Assembly (NCBI GenBank): GCA_903898675.1 | Contig: CAIUGM010000014.1 | Location: 62,001 to 126,000 of the forward strand | Reading direction: 5' to 3' | Source of the DNA: an uncultured Verrucomicrobiota bacterium | Lineage (GTDB): Bacteria; Verrucomicrobiota; Verrucomicrobiia; Opitutales; Opitutaceae | Length of the DNA: 64,000 nt | Shown here: positions 20,390-28,561 of the stretch, one piece after another | Layout of the letters: the number at the start of each line of letters is the position of its first letter | Position numbering within the stretch: the first letter of the stretch is position 1 | Translations under genes and position numbers: made by a program | Notes under the pieces: model-generated | Database searches by the model: none | What the model was told of the DNA's origin: nothing | Seen by the model: the letters and a program-made list of their open reading frames with translations, nothing else

Positions 20390-21576
20390 TGACCAACGCC
20401 GCCACAGTCCGGGAGGATTTCCTCGCGCAGCTCGCCGCCAGCGCGCGCGACGGCAGCTTCGTGAAGCTCACCCTCGGCAAGGCCCGTGGCGCCGACGTGA
20501 GCCTGCGCAACCTGCTCGCGCGGCCGGTAGTCCTGCGGGGCACGCCGCATTTTTCCCTCGTCTGGCGCCACGAGCGCCAGGACATCACGAAGAACCACCC
20601 CGTGGCCGACGCCCTCGCCCTGCTCGGGAAGCTCGTCGGCACTGATTTCCACAGCGCACATCTCTTCACCACGGCGCGCACGGCGCAGCTGGAGTACAGC
20701 GAAAAGGGTGTGCCCCGCCTCACCTACGGCCCGGCCGAGGCGGCGAAGCCGGATGACGCTCATGACCGCGCAAAGCAACGCCTGCTGACGGCGCAAAGCC
20801 AGCCGTGGCTTCACGCGCTCGGCGTGACCACCGCGCCCGGCGCCGTCCGCGAGGGCATGGCCGACAAGCACCGGCAGATGCACAAGTTCGTCGAGATCCT
20901 CAGCCACCTGACCGCCGACACCGCCCTGCCCGCGCACCGGCCGATCGAGATCGCCGACATGGGCTGCGGCAAGGGCTACCTGACTTTCGCGACCCACGAT
21001 TATTTCAACCTCGTCGTCGCCCGGGCCGCGAACGTGCATGGCGTCGAGGCGCGGCCCGAGCTGGTGGCCAGGTGCAACGAGATCGCCCGCACCGCGGGTT
21101 GCGCCCGGCTTGCCTTCCAGGCCGGCACCATCACGTCGGCGGTGTTCCCCGCCCTCGATGTGCTGATCGCGCTGCACGCGTGCGATACCGCCACGGATGA
21201 CGCCATCGCCAAGGGCGTCCAGGCCGGGGCCGCGCTCATCGTGGTGGCACCGTGCTGCCAGAAGGAAATCCGCGCGCAACTGCAGGCCGCCCCGGTGCTC
21301 GCGCCGGTGCTGCGGCACGGGATTTTCCAGGAACGCCAGGCCGAGTTCGCCACCGACGCCCTGCGCGCCCTGCTCCTCGAGTGGGCCGGCTACGACACGA
21401 AGGTGTTTGAGTTCATCTCCACGGAGCACACCGCCAAGAACCTCATGATCGCGGCGACGAAGCGGCCGGGCGCGGCACGCACCGAGGAAGCCGCCAAAAA
21501 AGTCCGCGATCTCGCGGAGTTCTATGGGATCAGGCACCAGGCGCTGGCGCGGCATTTCACTTTCAACCTGCACTAA
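20389..21576 (+). CDS. Class I SAM-dependent methyltransferase (Methyltransf_32-like)
   Basis: 395 residues. The SAM-binding glycine loop is ADMGCGKGYL at 189-198, followed by the acidic ribose-binding position (VHGVEARPE), and later ALHACDTATDDAI and VAPCCQKE, a combination typical of the Methyltransf_32/METTL25-like group. An N-terminal region of about 180 residues precedes the catalytic domain and probably binds substrate. The target is unknown; relatives act on RNA or protein. It is translationally coupled to the DCC protein gene. Confidence 0.8.
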   Translation: MTNAATVREDFLAQLAASARDGSFVKLTLGKARGADVSLRNLLARPVVLRGTPHFSLVWRHERQDITKNHPVADALALLGKLVGTDFHSAHLFTTARTAQLEYSEKGVPRLTYGPAEAAKPDDAHDRAKQRLLTAQSQPWLHALGVTTAPGAVREGMADKHRQMHKFVEILSHLTADTALPAHRPIEIADMGCGKGYLTFATHDYFNLVVARAANVHGVEARPELVARCNEIARTAGCARLAFQAGTITSAVFPALDVLIALHACDTATDDAIAKGVQAGAALIVVAPCCQKEIRAQLQAAPVLAPVLRHGIFQERQAEFATDALRALLLEWAGYDTKVFEFISTEHTAKNLMIAATKRPGAARTEEAAKKVRDLAEFYGIRHQALARHFTFNLH

Positions 21577-21670
21577 GTGCCAAAAAATGATTGTCATCCT
21601 GTGCAACCTGTCCGCGGTAGGCTTAGCGAAGGATCCACGCGTTCGTAGGTGGCGCCCCGCTCGAGCCCCT

Positions 21671-21697
21671 GGATTCTTCACTTCGTTCAGAATGACA
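21671..21697. repeat. Dispersed repeat GGATTCTTC...CAGAATGACA (copy 1)
   Basis: A 27-bp unit matching the copy at 42414-42440 at 24 of 27 positions. It is a widespread intergenic repeat type of unknown function; here it lies in the gap before the Rsm22-like gene. Confidence 0.6.
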
Positions 21698-21717
21698 GAC
21701 GTAATACACCAAGGCGT

Positions 21718-21808
21718 TTTAACCTCGGATCACACGGATGTTCACGGATAAAGCTCCCTTCCCCGATTGCTTTTCCCATCCGTGCTATCCGTGAAATCCG
21801 TGGTTAAA
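21718..21808. repeat. Inverted-repeat element, ACCACGGAT type
   Basis: TTTAACCTCGGATCACACGG on the left faces ATCCGTGAAATCCGTGGTTAAA on the right, each arm holding two or three CACGGAT units. It sits just upstream of the Rsm22-like gene, whose start follows after about 30 bp. The gap 21577-21837 otherwise shows no gene. Confidence 0.65.
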
Positions 21809-21837
21809 CCGGTTCGTTTTTTCCCCGACCTCCGCCC

Positions 21838-22869
21838 ATGAACTGGGAATCACTCGACTGGGAGGTGCTCGACCGGCTCCGCGAAAGTTTTCTCACCGGC
21901 TCCGCGGCGAACGGACCGTACTGGCACACCCTCACCGACCTCGAGTGCTACAACTTCACGTACGGGGAACGCATCGGCTGGAAATGGGACGCCGTGCTCC
22001 GGGAACTCAAGCTGCTCGGGTGGACGCCCTGCGGTGAGCCTGTCGAATCCGCCGGCGGTGAATCCAGGCCCACGATCCTCGACTGGGGTTGCGGCAGCGG
22101 CATCGCCGGCCGGCGCGTCGCCGATTTTTTTGGCCCGGGCAATTTTTCCCGGCTGCTGGTCCATGATCACTCGGCCCTGGCCATGGACTTTGCCGAACAC
22201 CACGGACGCCGGATCTTCCCCGCGCTCACCGTCGAGCGGGCCGGCCGGGTCTTCCTCGATTCGGCCGAACCCATCGGCGTGCTGGTCGTGAGCCATGTGC
22301 TCAACGAACTCGACGAGGCCGCGCGCGCCGAACTCCGCGCGCTCGCGGCCCGGGCCCGGACCATCCTCTGGGTCGAGCCCGGCACCCATGACGTGAGCCG
22401 CGCCCTCGGCGGCTGGCGGGAACGCCTGCGCGGACAGTTCCGCGCCATTGCCCCGTGCCCGCACCAGGCCACCTGCGGCGTACTGGAGCCCGGCAATGAG
22501 CGCCATTGGTGTCATTTCTTCGCCGCCCCGCCCGCCGGCGTGTACGCCGACTCGGGCTGGGTGAAGTTCGGGCAGCGCGCGGGCATCGACCTGCGCAGTT
22601 TGCCGTATAGTTTTCTCGTGCTCGACCAACGCCGCGGCACAGCAGGCGGGCCGGCGGGTTTTTCGCGCATCCTCGGCGAGCCGCGCCATTACAAGGGTTA
22701 CGCCAAGATCTTCAACTGCGACGAGACGGGCGTGAGTGAACTGATGCTCCAGAAGCGCGATGCCCCGGAAATCTTCAAGGCGCTGAAGTATCCTGATGGA
22801 CCAATGATCTACCGGTGGACGCGTAACGGCGATCGGATCACTTCAGCGGAGCCCAGGAGCGAAGGGTAG
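21838..22869 (+). CDS. Rsm22-like (METTL17-type) ribosomal small-subunit methyltransferase-family protein
   Basis: 343 residues. A class I methyltransferase core starts at ILDWGCGSG (residues 80-88). The family's cysteine set is present: C207 and C213 in APCPHQATC, C225 in HWCHF and C294 in RHYKGYAKIFNCD. In mitochondrial Rsm22/METTL17 these cysteines hold an iron-sulfur cluster and the protein assists small-subunit assembly. The stretch at about 64-78 (PCGEPVESAGGESRP) is extra relative to the core and is encoded by repeat-like DNA. The gene is preceded and followed by repeat elements, with no operon partner. Confidence 0.8.
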   Translation: MNWESLDWEVLDRLRESFLTGSAANGPYWHTLTDLECYNFTYGERIGWKWDAVLRELKLLGWTPCGEPVESAGGESRPTILDWGCGSGIAGRRVADFFGPGNFSRLLVHDHSALAMDFAEHHGRRIFPALTVERAGRVFLDSAEPIGVLVVSHVLNELDEAARAELRALAARARTILWVEPGTHDVSRALGGWRERLRGQFRAIAPCPHQATCGVLEPGNERHWCHFFAAPPAGVYADSGWVKFGQRAGIDLRSLPYSFLVLDQRRGTAGGPAGFSRILGEPRHYKGYAKIFNCDETGVSELMLQKRDAPEIFKALKYPDGPMIYRWTRNGDRITSAEPRSEG

Positions 22870-22915
22870 CAGCGGTGGTAACACCGCTGGCCAGCCGTGT
22901 TACCACGGCTGCTAC
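22866..22915. repeat. Inverted repeat overlapping the stop of the Rsm22-like gene
   Basis: GTAGCAGCGGTGGTAACAC and GTGTTACCACGGCTGCTAC pair at 18 of 19 positions, and the left arm contains the TAG stop codon. It could act as a transcription attenuator or protect the mRNA 3' end. The ends again read GTAGC...GCTAC. Confidence 0.6.
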
Positions 22916-23045
22916 ACTCGCAGGTAACGGTAAGATTTTCCCAATCCCGGGACGCCGGAATTTCACTTCCGAATCGCCGGGGGAAAATGCCCCGGAGAAG
23001 CCTCACCAACCCGCTGATTATCAGCAGTCGAGTAATCTTTCCCGC

Positions 23046-23061
23046 TGGCACGCAGGATGCA
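23046..23061 (+). promoter_or_regulatory. Candidate sigma54 (-24/-12) promoter of the second ABC ATPase gene
   Basis: TGGCACG-4-ATGCA, with GG and GC 12 bases apart, followed by AAAAGGGA. It matches the motifs at 17007 and 26701 including the downstream A-run. The predicted start (about 23072) lies only 9 nt before the ATG, so the purine-rich ribosome-binding site at 23062-23070 would be upstream of it. That is the main doubt. Confidence 0.5.
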
Positions 23062-23080
23062 AAAGGGAGAAACTCCATCC

Positions 23081-23743
23081 ATGATCCAGCTCAATCACGT
23101 CGAGAAAGTCTATCCCCTCAAAGGCGGCGTCTTCTACGCCCTGCGCAACATCAACCTCACGATCAACGAGGGTGAGTTTGTCTCCATCATGGGCCCGTCG
23201 GGTTCGGGCAAATCGACGCTCCTGCACATCCTCGGCCTCCACGACAGCGCCTGGAACGGCGAATACACCCTCCACGGCCAGGCCGTGCACCAACTCGACA
23301 AGAAGAAGCGGTTTGATCTCCAGAAAAAGCACATCGGCTTCGTTTTCCAAAGCTACCATCTCCTCGACGACCTGACGGTCTACGAGAACCTGGAGATTCC
23401 GCTCTCGTACCGCGACGTGGCCAAGAAGGAACGCGAGAGCGTCGTCTGCGACGTGCTGGATAAGTTCGGGATCGTCGCCAAGAAGGACCTCTACCCCAGC
23501 CAGCTCTCCGGCGGCCAGCAGCAGCTGGTCGGCGTGGCCCGCGCGCTGATCGCCAAGCCCTCGCTGATTCTTGCCGACGAGCCGACCGGCAACCTGCATT
23601 CCGACCAGGGCCGTGAAATCATGAGCCTCTTCAAGAAGCTCAACGCCGAGGGCACCACGATCATCCAGGTGACGCACTCCGAGGAGAACGCGACCTTCGG
23701 CTCCCGCACCATCCGCCTGGCCGACGGCGTCATGCTCGGCTGA
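23081..23743 (+). CDS. ABC transporter ATP-binding protein, LolD/MacB type
   Basis: 220 residues from the ATG at 23081, preceded by AAAAGGGAGA. Walker A is GPSGSGKST at 38-46, the Q-loop FVFQSYHLL, the signature LSGGQQQLVGVARAL and Walker [15 protein letters not shown]. Two deviations stand out: the usual Arg after the signature is Leu, and the D-loop Asp of NLD is His, so catalysis may be altered. It lies 67 bp upstream of an orphan-type permease, its likely partner. The TolC-like gene downstream has the same promoter motif. Confidence 0.92.
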   Translation: MIQLNHVEKVYPLKGGVFYALRNINLTINEGEFVSIMGPSGSGKSTLLHILGLHDSAWNGEYTLHGQAVHQLDKKKRFDLQKKHIGFVFQSYHLLDDLTVYENLEIPLSYRDVAKKERESVVCDVLDKFGIVAKKDLYPSQLSGGQQQLVGVARALIAKPSLILADEPTGNLHSDQGREIMSLFKKLNAEGTTIIQVTHSEENATFGSRTIRLADGVMLG

Positions 23744-23769
23744 GCCGCCGCTCGCGAACGACGGCCCCG

Positions 23770-23800
23770 TCGCCAATCTCCCAGCTGCCAACTCCCGGTT
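23770..23800. repeat. Dispersed repeat of the ATCTCCCAGCTGCCAACTCCC type
   Basis: A short CT-rich unit, also recognisable inside the mfd coding sequence at 42771-42807. It lies between the ABC ATPase and permease genes, just before the permease start. Confidence 0.5.
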
Positions 23801-23810
23801 CGTCCGACCC

Positions 23811-26234
23811 ATGCTCACCGACCTCCGCTTCGCCCTGCGCTCGCTGCTCAAATCGCCGGGGTTCGCCCTGGTCGCGGTGCTGACGCTCGCGCTCTGCATC
23901 GGGGCCAACAGCGCCATCTTCTCCGTCGTTAACGCGATCCTCCTCAAGCCGTACCCGTGGCCCGACTCCGACCGCCTCGTGTACGTCTACAACAGCTACC
24001 CGCAGATGGGGCTGCCGAACGCCGGCGTCTCGATCCCCGACTACCTCGACCGGCGGGCGGGCGTCCGGGCCTTTGCCGATGCCGCCATGTTCAACACGAT
24101 GAGCTTCAACCTCGCGTCCGACGCGGAGCCGGAGCGGATCGTCGGTCTGCGCACCACGCCGTCGCTGTTCACCACCCTGCAGACCGGCGCGGCCCTGGGC
24201 CGCGTGTTCAACGACAGCGAGGCCGAACCGGGGCACGACCACGTGATCGTGCTGAGCCACACCCTGTGGAAAAACCGCTTCGGTGCCAATCGCGCCATCA
24301 TCGGCACGACCATCCGGCTGAACACCGAGACCTACACGGTCGTGGGTGTGATGCCCGACGGCTTCTATTTTCCGAGCCCGCAGAACCAGGCCTGGGTGCC
24401 GTTTGCGTTTACCGCGGCGCAGAAGTCCGACCACGAGCGCGGCAACGAATACTCGTCGATGATCGCCCGGCTCAAGCCCGGCGCGACGCCGGCCGGGGCC
24501 CAGGCCGATCTCGACCTCATCCAGGCGCGCAATGCCGAGCGCCTGGTGGACGAGCGCGAATTCTACAAGACCAGCGGATTCGGCGGCCGGCTCAACGGCT
24601 TCCTCGAGCAAAACGTGGCCGGCATCCGCGGCATGCTCTGGCTGGTCCAGGCCGGGGTCGCCGCCGCGCTGCTCATCGGCTGCGCGAATGTCGCCAGTCT
24701 CCTGCTGGCCCGCGCGGTCGCCCGGGAACGCGAGCTCGCGATCCGCGCCGCGCTCGGCGCCGGCCGCGCCTGGCTCATGCGCCTGATGCTCGCGGAAAGC
24801 CTGCTGCTTTTCCTGGCCGGTGGCAGCGCCGGGCTGCTGGTCGCGTGGTGGGGCGTGGACGGCCTGGGCTCGCTCGGTCTCTCGACGCTGCCGCGCGCCT
24901 ATGGCGTGCAGCTTGATTTCACGGTCTTCGCCTTCACGCTGTTCTGCGCCCTGCTGACCGGGCTGGGCTTCGGCGCCCTGCCGGCGTGGTCCGCGTCGCG
25001 CGGTGACGCCGCGGCCGCACTGAAGGAGGCCGGCACCCGCGGCTCCGCCGGCAAACGCACGAGCTTCGTGCGGGCGGCGCTCGTGGTCGGGGAGATCGCG
25101 CTGGCCGTCATGCTCCTGTCCACCGCCGGCCTGCTGGTGCGCAGCTTTGAAAAACTGCAGCAGGAAAATCCCGGTTTCTCCCCCGGCGGGGTCATCACGG
25201 CCCAGCTCGACCTGCCCGACGCCAAGTACGACCGGGACGAAAAGCGCACCGCCTTCGCCGACGCCGCGCTCAGCCGCCTGCGGGCCCTGCCCGGCGTGAG
25301 CGCCGCGGGCCTGACCGACGTCCTGCCCTTCACCGGCAATAACAGCTCGGGCTCCTACTCCAGTCCCGACATCCAGGTGCCCGCCGGCGCACCCACGCCA
25401 CACGGCCAGCAACGCGTGGTCGACCCGGGATATTTCCATGCCATGGGTTTCACGTTGCTGCGGGGCCGGATGTTCACGGACGCGGACGCTCCCGGCGCCC
25501 AGCGAGTCGTGATCATCGACCGGTTGCTCGCCGACCGCTACTGGCCCGGCCAGGACCCGATCGGGAAGCAAATCACCCGTAACGACCCGAAGCCCTGGAC
25601 CATTGTGGGCGTGGTGGCGCCGGTCAAATTCCAGAGCCTCGAGGAAGACCTGAAGAAGGAGACTCTTTACTACCCGTACGCCCAGGCGCCCGGCAACCGG
25701 ATCATCCTGACCGTCAGGACCACGGGCGATCCGACGCTGCTGGCCGCCGCCGTGCGCGAGGCGGTCCACTCGGCTGATCCGGAGCAGCCGATCTACGACG
25801 TGAAGACGATGCAGCAGCGGATGGACAACGTCAGCCAGCATCGGCGCGCGCCGATGCTCCTCATCTCGCTGTTCAGCGGCGTGGCCCTGCTGCTGGCCGT
25901 GCTCGGGGTTTATGGGGTGCTCGCATTTTCCGTCGCCCAGCGTACCACCGAGTTCGGGGTCCGCCTCGCGCTCGGGGCCACTGCGGGCGATATCGCCGGC
26001 CTCGTGCTGCGCCAAGGCAGCCGCCTGGTCCTGATCGGCGTCCTCACCGGACTGGCCGGGTACCTCGCGCTCAGCCAGATTATCGGCCGGTTGCTCTACG
26101 GCGTGGCCGCCACCGACCCGCTGACGCTCGCCATCGCGCCAGTGGTGCTGGCGATCGCCGCCTTCGCCGCGTGCCTGATCCCGGTCCGCCGCGCCACGCG
26201 CGTGAGCCCGATGGTGGCGTTGCGGGCGGAGTAA
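23811..26234 (+). CDS. ABC permease of the orphan duplicated type (two MacB_PCD-FtsX units)
   Basis: 807 residues with two tandem copies of the MacB layout. Copy 1 starts with a membrane helix (FALVAVLTLALCIGANSAIFSVVNAILL), a periplasmic domain and FtsX helices near 280-420. Copy 2 repeats this and ends VRRATRVSPMVALRAE. The double structure matches acidobacterial-type duplicated orphan permeases. The N-terminal start MLTDLRFALRSLLKSPGFA is typical. It is paired here with an ATPase 67 bp upstream, so it is not an orphan in this locus. The same C-terminal module is what remains in the chimeric pseudogene at 18350-18808. Substrate unknown. Confidence 0.92.
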   Translation: MLTDLRFALRSLLKSPGFALVAVLTLALCIGANSAIFSVVNAILLKPYPWPDSDRLVYVYNSYPQMGLPNAGVSIPDYLDRRAGVRAFADAAMFNTMSFNLASDAEPERIVGLRTTPSLFTTLQTGAALGRVFNDSEAEPGHDHVIVLSHTLWKNRFGANRAIIGTTIRLNTETYTVVGVMPDGFYFPSPQNQAWVPFAFTAAQKSDHERGNEYSSMIARLKPGATPAGAQADLDLIQARNAERLVDEREFYKTSGFGGRLNGFLEQNVAGIRGMLWLVQAGVAAALLIGCANVASLLLARAVARERELAIRAALGAGRAWLMRLMLAESLLLFLAGGSAGLLVAWWGVDGLGSLGLSTLPRAYGVQLDFTVFAFTLFCALLTGLGFGALPAWSASRGDAAAALKEAGTRGSAGKRTSFVRAALVVGEIALAVMLLSTAGLLVRSFEKLQQENPGFSPGGVITAQLDLPDAKYDRDEKRTAFADAALSRLRALPGVSAAGLTDVLPFTGNNSSGSYSSPDIQVPAGAPTPHGQQRVVDPGYFHAMGFTLLRGRMFTDADAPGAQRVVIIDRLLADRYWPGQDPIGKQITRNDPKPWTIVGVVAPVKFQSLEEDLKKETLYYPYAQAPGNRIILTVRTTGDPTLLAAAVREAVHSADPEQPIYDVKTMQQRMDNVSQHRRAPMLLISLFSGVALLLAVLGVYGVLAFSVAQRTTEFGVRLALGATAGDIAGLVLRQGSRLVLIGVLTGLAGYLALSQIIGRLLYGVAATDPLTLAIAPVVLAIAAFAACLIPVRRATRVSPMVALRAE

Positions 26235-26700
26235 TAAAGCTGCCAGCCCATCCGACTTGGTATCACACGCACGAACGTCATTTCTCGTCAGCCGTAGTCT
26301 TGGCGAAGGCTGATGGTTGCACTACGGGCGGAGTAGGATTTTTGCGATGTCCAACTTCTCCAGTAAGCGCCGGTGCAGACTTCCGATTCAATCTACCCAA
26401 AACTGTGATTTAACCACAGGGGGACAGAGACACAGAGTTGACGGCAGGATTGATCGCTGTGGCTCCGTGTCTCTGTGGTTCATAAGATTGTGACGCTTTA
26501 TCGAATACCCATGCGACCAGCCAGCATACCTCCCCTTTTGTGTTCTTTGTGTTTTTCGCGGCCAACTCCGAATCGGGTTGGTCCGTCCTTCCCAATTTCG
26601 GGATTCCTTAATCCCGGCGCCGCAGCGGACCAGTCATGGCCCGAATTTCTGTTTTTCCACAACCATCTGACTGAGTGGCGTTTGCTTTTATATTTCCAAC
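26235..26700. other. Intergenic region without a gene between the ABC permease and TolC-like gene
   Basis: Both strands lack a convincing gene. The region contains a degenerate copy of a CTACGGGCGGAGTA segment resembling the permease gene's end, the inverted repeat at 26412-26480, one half of a TTGTGTTCTTTGTGTTTTTCGCGGCC repeat (about 26537-26563), and an AT-rich stretch leading into the candidate sigma54 promoter. Confidence 0.6.
26412..26480. repeat. Inverted-repeat element, AACCACAG type
   Basis: AACCACAGGGGGACAGAGAC on the left pairs imperfectly with the right arm ending GTGTCTCTGTGGTT, around a loop of roughly 20 bp. It is a separate family from the ACCACGGATT elements but has the same architecture. 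Confidence 0.65.
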
Positions 26701-26716
26701 TGGCACACGGGTTGCA
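26701..26716 (+). promoter_or_regulatory. Candidate sigma54 (-24/-12) promoter of the TolC-like gene
   Basis: TGGCACA-4-TTGCA is essentially the sigma54 consensus, with GG and GC 12 bases apart, preceded by an AT-rich tract. The predicted start is about 26727, and the ribosome-binding sequence AGGAGGGA at 26721-26728 overlaps it. The same motif precedes the genes at 17050 and 23081. Confidence 0.55.
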
Positions 26717-26740
26717 AAGCAGGAGGGAACCTTGACCTCC

Positions 26741-28252
26741 ATGCTCACCCCCCGGCGCTTGCTCGCCCTGCTCCTTTCCTGTTTGGCCGTCTCCGCGGCC
26801 TTGGCCCAATCCACGCCGAACGACAACACCGTCGGTGAAAAAATAAGCCTGAGCGACGCGATCCAGCGGGCGCTCGCCAAGAACTACGCGATCAAGGTCA
26901 GCGGCTACGATGCCGCCATCGCCGCCGCCGGCGTGACCCAGGCCCTCGGCAAATTCGACCCGGTCCTGAACGGCAACTACAACTACTCTTCCAACGTCAG
27001 CCCCGGCTACACCGACCCCAACACCGGCGCCATCTCGCCGCCGGTCACGATCAACACGGACACCTACGGCGCCAGCCTCGACGGGTTGATGCCCTGGGGC
27101 ATGACCTACCAGCTCGGCGGCACGACCACCAACACGCGGGGCACGTTCAACGCGTACGCCAACAACTACAGCAGCTTCGCCGGCATCACCGGCACCCAGC
27201 CGCTGCTGCGCAACTTCGGCTTCAGCCCCACCCTGGCCTCGATCCGCATCGCCCAGGTCACCCACGGCATCAGCGAGTGGCAGTTCCGTCAGTCCGTGAT
27301 GGATACCATCACCGCCGTCATCTACGCCTACAACGACCTCAACTTTGCCTACGCCAACCGGCGCAGCGCCATCCGCTCGCGCGACCTCGCGGCAGCCCTG
27401 CTCGCGGAAAACGAGAAGCGCTTCAAGGTCGGCAGCATGTCGGAGTACGACGTCACCTCCGCCCGGTCGCGCACCGCCAGTCGCGAGGACAGTATTTTCC
27501 AGGCCGAGCACCAGGTGAGCGTGGCGGAAAATGCGCTCAAGCAGCTCATCATGGACACCAAGACGCCGGGCCTGCTCAGCCAGCACCTGGTAATCGAGCC
27601 GCCGCCGCCCGCGCCGATCGTGGTGGTGGATCCCGTCGCCGACTTCGCGGTCGCCCTGCAAAAACGGCCCGACTACCAGGAGGCCAAGCTCGGCCTGAAG
27701 CGGGCCGGCATCAACGCCCGGCTGCAGCGCAACCAGCTGCTGCCCCGCGTCGATCTCGTCGGCAGCTACGGCTACAACGGCAGCGACACCACGTTCCGCG
27801 GCAGCCGCCAGCAGGTGCAGGATCAGGATTACCGCAATTACAGCTGGGGCGTCGTCGTTTCCGTGCCGCTGACCTTCACCACCGAACGTGGCCGCTACCG
27901 CGCCGCGCGCCTGCAGAAGCAGCAGTCCGAAACCCAGGTCGACCAGGTGGAGCAGAACATCGTCGTGCAGCTGGGCAACGCCGCCGATCTGATCGAGTCG
28001 GGCCAGAAACGGGTCCAGGCCACCCGCAAGGCGCGCGAGCTCGCGCAGCAGACGCTCGATGCCGAGGTGAAGCTGCTCCGCGCCGGCCAGAGCAGCACGT
28101 TCCTGGTTTCCACGCAGCAGGAGATCCTGATCGGGGCGGAAATCGGCGAGGCGTTCGCGCAGGCCGACTACCAGAAGGCCCTCGCCGACTACGACCGCCA
28201 GCTCGGCGTCACGCTCGAAAAGCTGAACGTGAACATCATGCCGCCGAAGTAA
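26741..28252 (+). CDS. TolC-family outer-membrane efflux channel
   Basis: 503 residues from the ATG at 26741. A signal peptide (MLTPRRLLALLLSCLAVSAALA) is followed by KISLSDAIQRALAKNYAIK, the standard start of the outer-membrane-efflux fold. Beta strands (about 70-150) with GTQPLLRNFG and a second half with long coiled helices (RYRAARLQKQQSETQVDQVEQNIVVQL) complete it. It lacks a lipobox, unlike the channel at 11647. It lies 506 bp after the ABC permease and shares the promoter motif of that operon, so it is the likely duct for the ABC systems of this region. Confidence 0.9.
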   Translation: MLTPRRLLALLLSCLAVSAALAQSTPNDNTVGEKISLSDAIQRALAKNYAIKVSGYDAAIAAAGVTQALGKFDPVLNGNYNYSSNVSPGYTDPNTGAISPPVTINTDTYGASLDGLMPWGMTYQLGGTTTNTRGTFNAYANNYSSFAGITGTQPLLRNFGFSPTLASIRIAQVTHGISEWQFRQSVMDTITAVIYAYNDLNFAYANRRSAIRSRDLAAALLAENEKRFKVGSMSEYDVTSARSRTASREDSIFQAEHQVSVAENALKQLIMDTKTPGLLSQHLVIEPPPPAPIVVVDPVADFAVALQKRPDYQEAKLGLKRAGINARLQRNQLLPRVDLVGSYGYNGSDTTFRGSRQQVQDQDYRNYSWGVVVSVPLTFTTERGRYRAARLQKQQSETQVDQVEQNIVVQLGNAADLIESGQKRVQATRKARELAQQTLDAEVKLLRAGQSSTFLVSTQQEILIGAEIGEAFAQADYQKALADYDRQLGVTLEKLNVNIMPPK

Positions 28253-28561
28253 GGCGGTGGATGAAGTCGGGCTCAGCGAGTCTGGCTGGCCACCATGGCC
28301 ACCCCTAGATGCGCGCGGACCGAAACACTGCCGAGCCAGAGGGCGGCACCAATGACCATGATGCTTGCAAGCGCGAGCACGGGATCGACCAGGGATCGAA
28401 CCGACGACTGCACGGGAGTTGGGCAACGGAGCGAATAGAACGTTTTCATGCGTGCACGTTACACCTGCTCCTGCCGCGACGGTAGTTAAGAGGCGCCCCC
28501 AACCCGCTAAGGAAACATTAATTGGAGTCCGAAGCCGCTGTTTCCGGCGGGGATGCGCGCC
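28253..28561. other. Intergenic region between the TolC-like and GH31 genes
   Basis: A 309-bp convergent gap. The only coding candidate is a 58-codon minus-strand frame described separately. A tRNA T-arm-like GGTTCGATCCC (minus strand, near 28390) is present without the rest of a tRNA. No terminator hairpin with a T-run was seen. Confidence 0.5.
28273..28449 (-). CDS. Possible small single-span membrane protein
   Basis: A 58-codon frame from an ATG at 28449 to a TGA at 28273-28275. It has a basic, mixed N-terminus (MKTFYSLRCPTPVQSSVRS) and one strongly hydrophobic helix at about 24-43 (VLALASIMVIGAALWLGSVS). An AGGAG lies about 18 bp before the ATG, further than ideal. No family is recognised. 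The hydrophobic pattern resembles a genuine small membrane protein or a remnant of a permease helix, and chance remains possible in GC-rich DNA. Confidence 0.3.
   Translation of the reverse strand: MKTFYSLRCPTPVQSSVRSLVDPVLALASIMVIGAALWLGSVSVRAHLGVAMVASQTR

Noticed and set aside
23730-26015. Minus-strand open frame of 761 codons under the ABC permease
   Set aside because: Repeated E/H/G/Q-rich translation without family features; the plus strand is a clear duplicated permease.
28380-28410. tRNA-like T-arm (GGTTCGATCCC on the minus strand)
   Set aside because: No matching acceptor, D-arm or anticodon stem could be formed around it.
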